Source: Pseudomonadota bacterium (GTDB taxonomy: Bacteria > BMS3Abin14). From it: a DNA stretch of 7,319 nucleotides. This document shows positions 4,242 through 7,319 of this stretch, one piece after another. The notes below the pieces were generated by a model, which was not told the DNA's origin, made no database searches, and saw only the letters and a program-made list of their open reading frames with translations. Numbering within the stretch: position 1 is the first letter of the stretch; every line of letters begins with the position of its first letter. The translations under genes were made by a program, and so were the position numbers. The DNA is taken from contig QIFJ01000267.1 of NCBI GenBank assembly GCA_003229755.1, forward strand, positions 1-7,319, read 5' to 3'.

Positions 4242-5120
4242 GTGGCAGTCAAAAAGGTTGTTATTCCTGCCGCAGGTATGGGCACACGTTTTCTCCCGGC
4301 CACGAAAGCTGTGCCAAAGGAGATGCTGCCGCTTGTGGATAAGCCTGTTATCCAGGAAGTTGTTGAGGAGGCAGTTCGCTCAGGTATTAGCGAAATAGTG
4401 CTCATTACCGGCATGGGGAAGGGGGCTATAGAAGATCACTTCGATATTTCTACTGATCTGGAAGGGTTTCTTGCCTCCAGGGGCCAGGAGGAACTCCTGA
4501 AAATGGTGAGAGACATCTCCCGCATGGTGGATATCATCTCCGTAAGGCAGAAGGAACCAAGAGGGCTCGGGCATGCTGTTCAATGCGCAAAAGCCGCTGT
4601 TGGAGACGAACCTTTTGCTGTAATGCTTGGTGATGATGTAGTGGATTCAGAGGTTCCATGCATTGCCCAGCTTTTGAAGGTTTTTGAGAAGTATAAATCC
4701 ACAGTAGTGGCCCTTGAATTTGTGCCCGATTCTGATGTCGATAAATACGGTATCGTTGAGGGAGAAGAGGTCGAACCCGGTATCGTCAAGATCAAAAACC
4801 TTGTTGAGAAGCCGCCCCTCAAGGATGCACCATCAAACATGGCTGTTATAGGAAGATATATACTTACGCCGGAGATCTTTTCCGCAATTGAGGGTCTTGC
4901 ACCTGATGACCGGGGGGAGATACAGCTTACTAATGCCCTTCAGGACATTGCTAACAGCGATGAAGTTTATGGTGTAGTATTTGAAGGTACGAGGTACGAT
5001 GCCGGGAACCGTTTTGGATTCCTTGTTGCTAATATTGTATATGCTCTCAAGGATGGTGAATTGGGCCCACAATTGAGGGAATATCTAAAGGGCCTCGTTG
5101 CTTTTTGGGGTGACCGGTGA
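4242..5120 (+). CDS. galU: UTP-glucose-1-phosphate uridylyltransferase
   Basis: The 292-residue protein makes UDP-glucose from UTP and glucose-1-phosphate for envelope polysaccharide and glycolipid synthesis. It is full length compared with E. coli GalU (302). Visible motifs: nucleotide-binding AAGMGTRFLPATKAVPKEML (10-29), LVDKPVIQ (31-38), GLGHAVQCA (108-116), the metal-binding MLGDD (128-132), DKYGIV (167-172), LVEKP (187-191), GRYIL (204-208) and EGTRYDAGNRFGF (248-260). The start is a GTG with GTGAGG 5 nt upstream. It follows a hairpin-rich leader and overlaps the next gene by 4 nt (GTGA), so it heads a cluster with hsp20 and lon. Confidence 0.96.
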   Translation: MAVKKVVIPAAGMGTRFLPATKAVPKEMLPLVDKPVIQEVVEEAVRSGISEIVLITGMGKGAIEDHFDISTDLEGFLASRGQEELLKMVRDISRMVDIISVRQKEPRGLGHAVQCAKAAVGDEPFAVMLGDDVVDSEVPCIAQLLKVFEKYKSTVVALEFVPDSDVDKYGIVEGEEVEPGIVKIKNLVEKPPLKDAPSNMAVIGRYILTPEIFSAIEGLAPDDRGEIQLTNALQDIANSDEVYGVVFEGTRYDAGNRFGFLVANIVYALKDGELGPQLREYLKGLVAFWGDR

Positions 5121-5557
5121 AGAAAAAAGGTTACGATGATCTTATCTGGTACCGGACCAGGATGAGCAGGCTTCTGCGCCAGTTCTCGTCACCAGCATCT
5201 GAATCGAAGAAACAGCTGGTGGAGACCTCGGATCCCGTTGTTGACGTATGGGAAAGGGGAGATGAGATAATTATAGAGTGTGAATTACCGGGAGTTAGGG
5301 AAAAAGAAGTCAAACTTTACGTAGATGAGGGTTATCTGATAATCGAGGGGCAAAAAACTGAATCCCAGGATGCGGCCTGTTTAAGATACCTGCGCCTGGA
5401 GCGTCAGTACGGTTTCTTCAGAAGAGTTATCGAGCTGCCGGCAAGCGTCTTCACGGCGGATGTCAAAGCGACTCTAATCGATGGGCTTCTGAGCATAAAA
5501 TTTACAAAAGTAGCGGAACGGAGAAAAGTCAAAGTGAGGATACCAGTCACCAGTTAA
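5117..5557 (+). CDS. Hsp20 / alpha-crystallin small heat-shock protein
   Basis: The 146-residue protein is an ATP-independent holdase that binds unfolding proteins in the cytoplasm as oligomers. The N-terminal arm (1-36) is basic and carries WYRTRMSRLLRQF. The alpha-crystallin domain covers about 38-141: PVVDVWERGDEIIIECELPG (40-59), YLIIEGQK (73-80), RQYGFFRRVIELP (96-108), and the family motif ATLIDGLLSI (118-127). The C-terminal I-x-V anchor is IPV (142-144). The start GTG overlaps the galU stop as GTGA, implying translational coupling. lon begins 46 nt after its stop. No CIRCE-type operator was seen, so heat control, if any, is not visible here. Confidence 0.93.
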   Translation: MKKKGYDDLIWYRTRMSRLLRQFSSPASESKKQLVETSDPVVDVWERGDEIIIECELPGVREKEVKLYVDEGYLIIEGQKTESQDAACLRYLRLERQYGFFRRVIELPASVFTADVKATLIDGLLSIKFTKVAERRKVKVRIPVTS

Positions 5558-5603
5558 CTTCGCAGTGTATCGGAGGATTCAGACACGCTGCCAGGGGAGG
5601 GAA

Positions 5604-7319
5604 ATGGCTGAAGAGATTATCACTCAACAGGAAGATGATTTAGAGGAGCAAAAAGGCCTGGAAATACCAACTGAGCTGCCTCTGCTTCCCATCAGGGATC
5701 TGGTTATATTCCCATATATGATCATTCCTCTCCTTGTAGGAAGGGAAAAATCGATCAGCGCTCTTGATGAGGCCCTGAAAAAAGACAGGTTGATCTTTCT
5801 GGCAGCCCAGTTATCCGGAGATGCCGAAGATCCCTCTGCCGATGATATCAACAAACTCGGAACAGTATCGGTCATCGTAAGGATGCTCAAGACTCCCGAT
5901 GGTAAAGCCAAGATCCTTGTTCAGGGACTTCAGCGAGGCAGGATCTCCGAGTTCCTTCAGGAGGAACCCTTCTTTTCAATAAAGGCTGCTCTCATAGATG
6001 AACAGCTGATGGATTCTGTCCCCCTGAGGCTTGAAGCGCTGGTCAGAACAGTAAGGGAACGCCTTATCCAGATAGTCCAGCTTGGCAGGTCTATTGCCCC
6101 CGATGCCCTTGCTGTAGCGGAAAATATCATCGATCCCGGGAGGCTGGCTGACCTCGTTGCATCAAACATGGGCCTGGATCTTGCCGAAGCGCAAACGATC
6201 CTCGAGATCGAGGATCCAGGAGACCGCCTCGTTGCAGTCCATGAAATACTGGACCGTGAACTGCAGATCCTGGATATGCAGCAGCGCATCCAGGATCGCA
6301 CCAAGGAGGAGATGACAAAGACGCAGAGGGAATATTTCCTGCGCCAGCAGCTCAAGACGATCCAGGAGGAACTGGGTGAGAAGGATGAGAAAACAGAAGA
6401 GATAGACGAGTTCAAAAGGAAGATCAAAGCGGCGAAAATGCCAGCTGATGTCCACAGGGAAGTTGAAAAGCAGCTGGACAGACTCTCAAAGATGCATCCT
6501 GATGCAGCTGAAGCCGCAATTATCCGCACCTATCTGGAGTGGATGGTTGAGCTCCCCTGGAAAAGGACAACGAGAGATCGTCTGGATCTGGTGAAGGCGA
6601 AAAAGGTGCTGGACGAGGATCATTATGACCTCGATCACGTGAAGGAAAGGATACTGGAATACCTGGGCGTTCTTAAGCTCAGGAAGGGACTTAAGGGCCC
6701 GATCCTCTGTTTCGTAGGTCCCCCGGGCGTCGGCAAAACATCCCTTGGTCGTTCCATAGCCCGGGCCATGGGAAGGAAATTTTTCAGGATGTCCCTGGGA
6801 GGCATGAGAGATGAGGCAGAGATACGAGGGCACAGGAGGACCTACGTCGGAGCCCTGCCGGGGCGTATCATCCAGGGCATCAAGCAGGCTGATTCCAGAA
6901 ATCCCGTTTTTATGCTCGATGAGATAGACAAGATCGGGGCTGATTTCAGGGGTGATCCCTCTTCGGCCCTTCTCGAGGTTCTCGACCCGGAACAGAACCA
7001 CGCCTTCAGGGATCATTATCTGGCAGCACCCTTTGACCTTTCATCTGTGATGTTCATCGCGACGGCTAACCTCGCGGAGCCCATTCCGCCTGCCCTCCTC
7101 GATAGAATGGAGGTCATACGCCTTTCGGGATATACAACAGAGGAGAAGAAGCATATAGCCAGGCGTTTCCTCGTTACCCGCCAGATGGAGCGTAATGGAG
7201 TTACCGACAAGCTGCTTTCCATTTCAGACGGAGCACTGGAAAAGCTCATCATGAATTACACCAGGGAGGCTGGTGTCAGAAACCTTGAAAGGGAGATCGG
7301 CAACATCTGCCGTAAAGTA
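5604..7319 (+). CDS. lon: Lon ATP-dependent protease, N-terminal 572 codons (cut by right edge)
   Basis: An open frame of exactly 572 codons runs from the ATG at 5604 to the window edge; AGGGGAGG lies just upstream. Lon degrades misfolded and regulatory proteins in the cytoplasm as a hexamer. Seen in order: the N-terminal substrate-binding domain starting LPLLPIRDLVIFP (25-37); a helical, charged coiled-coil stretch with REYFLRQQLKTIQEELGE (about 246-263); the AAA+ module with Walker A GPPGVGKT (372-379), pore-loop TYVGALPGR, Walker B VFMLDEIDK (Asp439, Glu440), sensor-1 ATAN (Asn489) and arginine finger LLDRME (Arg501). Motif spacing matches E. coli Lon with about a 16-residue offset. The Ser-Lys protease domain lies beyond the window, so catalytic residues cannot be checked. 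It follows hsp20 by 46 nt, in the same cluster. Confidence 0.97.
   Translation, partial: MAEEIITQQEDDLEEQKGLEIPTELPLLPIRDLVIFPYMIIPLLVGREKSISALDEALKKDRLIFLAAQLSGDAEDPSADDINKLGTVSVIVRMLKTPDGKAKILVQGLQRGRISEFLQEEPFFSIKAALIDEQLMDSVPLRLEALVRTVRERLIQIVQLGRSIAPDALAVAENIIDPGRLADLVASNMGLDLAEAQTILEIEDPGDRLVAVHEILDRELQILDMQQRIQDRTKEEMTKTQREYFLRQQLKTIQEELGEKDEKTEEIDEFKRKIKAAKMPADVHREVEKQLDRLSKMHPDAAEAAIIRTYLEWMVELPWKRTTRDRLDLVKAKKVLDEDHYDLDHVKERILEYLGVLKLRKGLKGPILCFVGPPGVGKTSLGRSIARAMGRKFFRMSLGGMRDEAEIRGHRRTYVGALPGRIIQGIKQADSRNPVFMLDEIDKIGADFRGDPSSALLEVLDPEQNHAFRDHYLAAPFDLSSVMFIATANLAEPIPPALLDRMEVIRLSGYTTEEKKHIARRFLVTRQMERNGVTDKLLSISDGALEKLIMNYTREAGVRNLEREIGNICRKV

Noticed and set aside
5558..5603. CIRCE or other heat-shock operator between hsp20 and lon
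   Set aside because: No TTAGCACTC-type inverted repeat is present; only a weak imperfect dyad was seen.
5957..7252. Several minus-strand frames of 63-190 residues
   Set aside because: All are antisense to lon, whose frame is uninterrupted with clear AAA+ motifs.

Overview
The window looks like chromosomal DNA from a Gram-negative, probably anaerobic or microaerophilic bacterium of the former Deltaproteobacteria (Desulfobacterota) type. The reasons are a BamD-like outer-membrane lipoprotein, a PerR-type Fur protein, a very small 'RCKP' rubredoxin-like protein, and long intergenic stretches of degenerate short repeats. This placement is an inference from gene content; no marker here fixes the taxon.

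Layout. The left part (1-949, minus strand) holds the N-terminal piece of a TPR protein and, upstream of it, a BamD-like lipoprotein gene starting at a TTG (949); a candidate promoter lies at 1054-1083. From 973 to 1297 the DNA is almost entirely heptanucleotide (7-bp) units. An RNase Z-like metallo-beta-lactamase-fold gene follows (1318-2079, plus). Between it and the next gene is a compound palindromic element (2091 to about 2336) built of two hairpins whose 32-nt loops are reverse complements of each other. A 34-residue rubredoxin-like gene (2335-2439, minus) and a perR-like gene (2865-3287, minus) follow. The perR-like promoter has a 17-bp spacer carrying a palindromic operator. More heptad arrays, a strong bidirectional terminator and tRNA-Leu(GAG) occupy 3408-3628. 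A second, inverted and more decayed copy of the palindromic element (3811-4052) precedes a hairpin-rich leader and a plus-strand cluster: galU, hsp20, and lon (cut by the right edge).

How the genes work together. hsp20 and lon form a protein quality-control pair (holdase plus ATP-dependent protease) translationally coupled behind galU, which makes UDP-glucose for the cell envelope. The PerR-like regulator and the rubredoxin-like protein fit an oxidative-stress theme. BamD belongs to outer-membrane protein assembly.

The coding genes are ordinary. The unusual content is intergenic: (1) the two-hairpin element with mutually complementary loops, present twice in inverted orientation, and (2) several 7-bp-periodic arrays whose unit sequence changes while the 7-bp phase holds.
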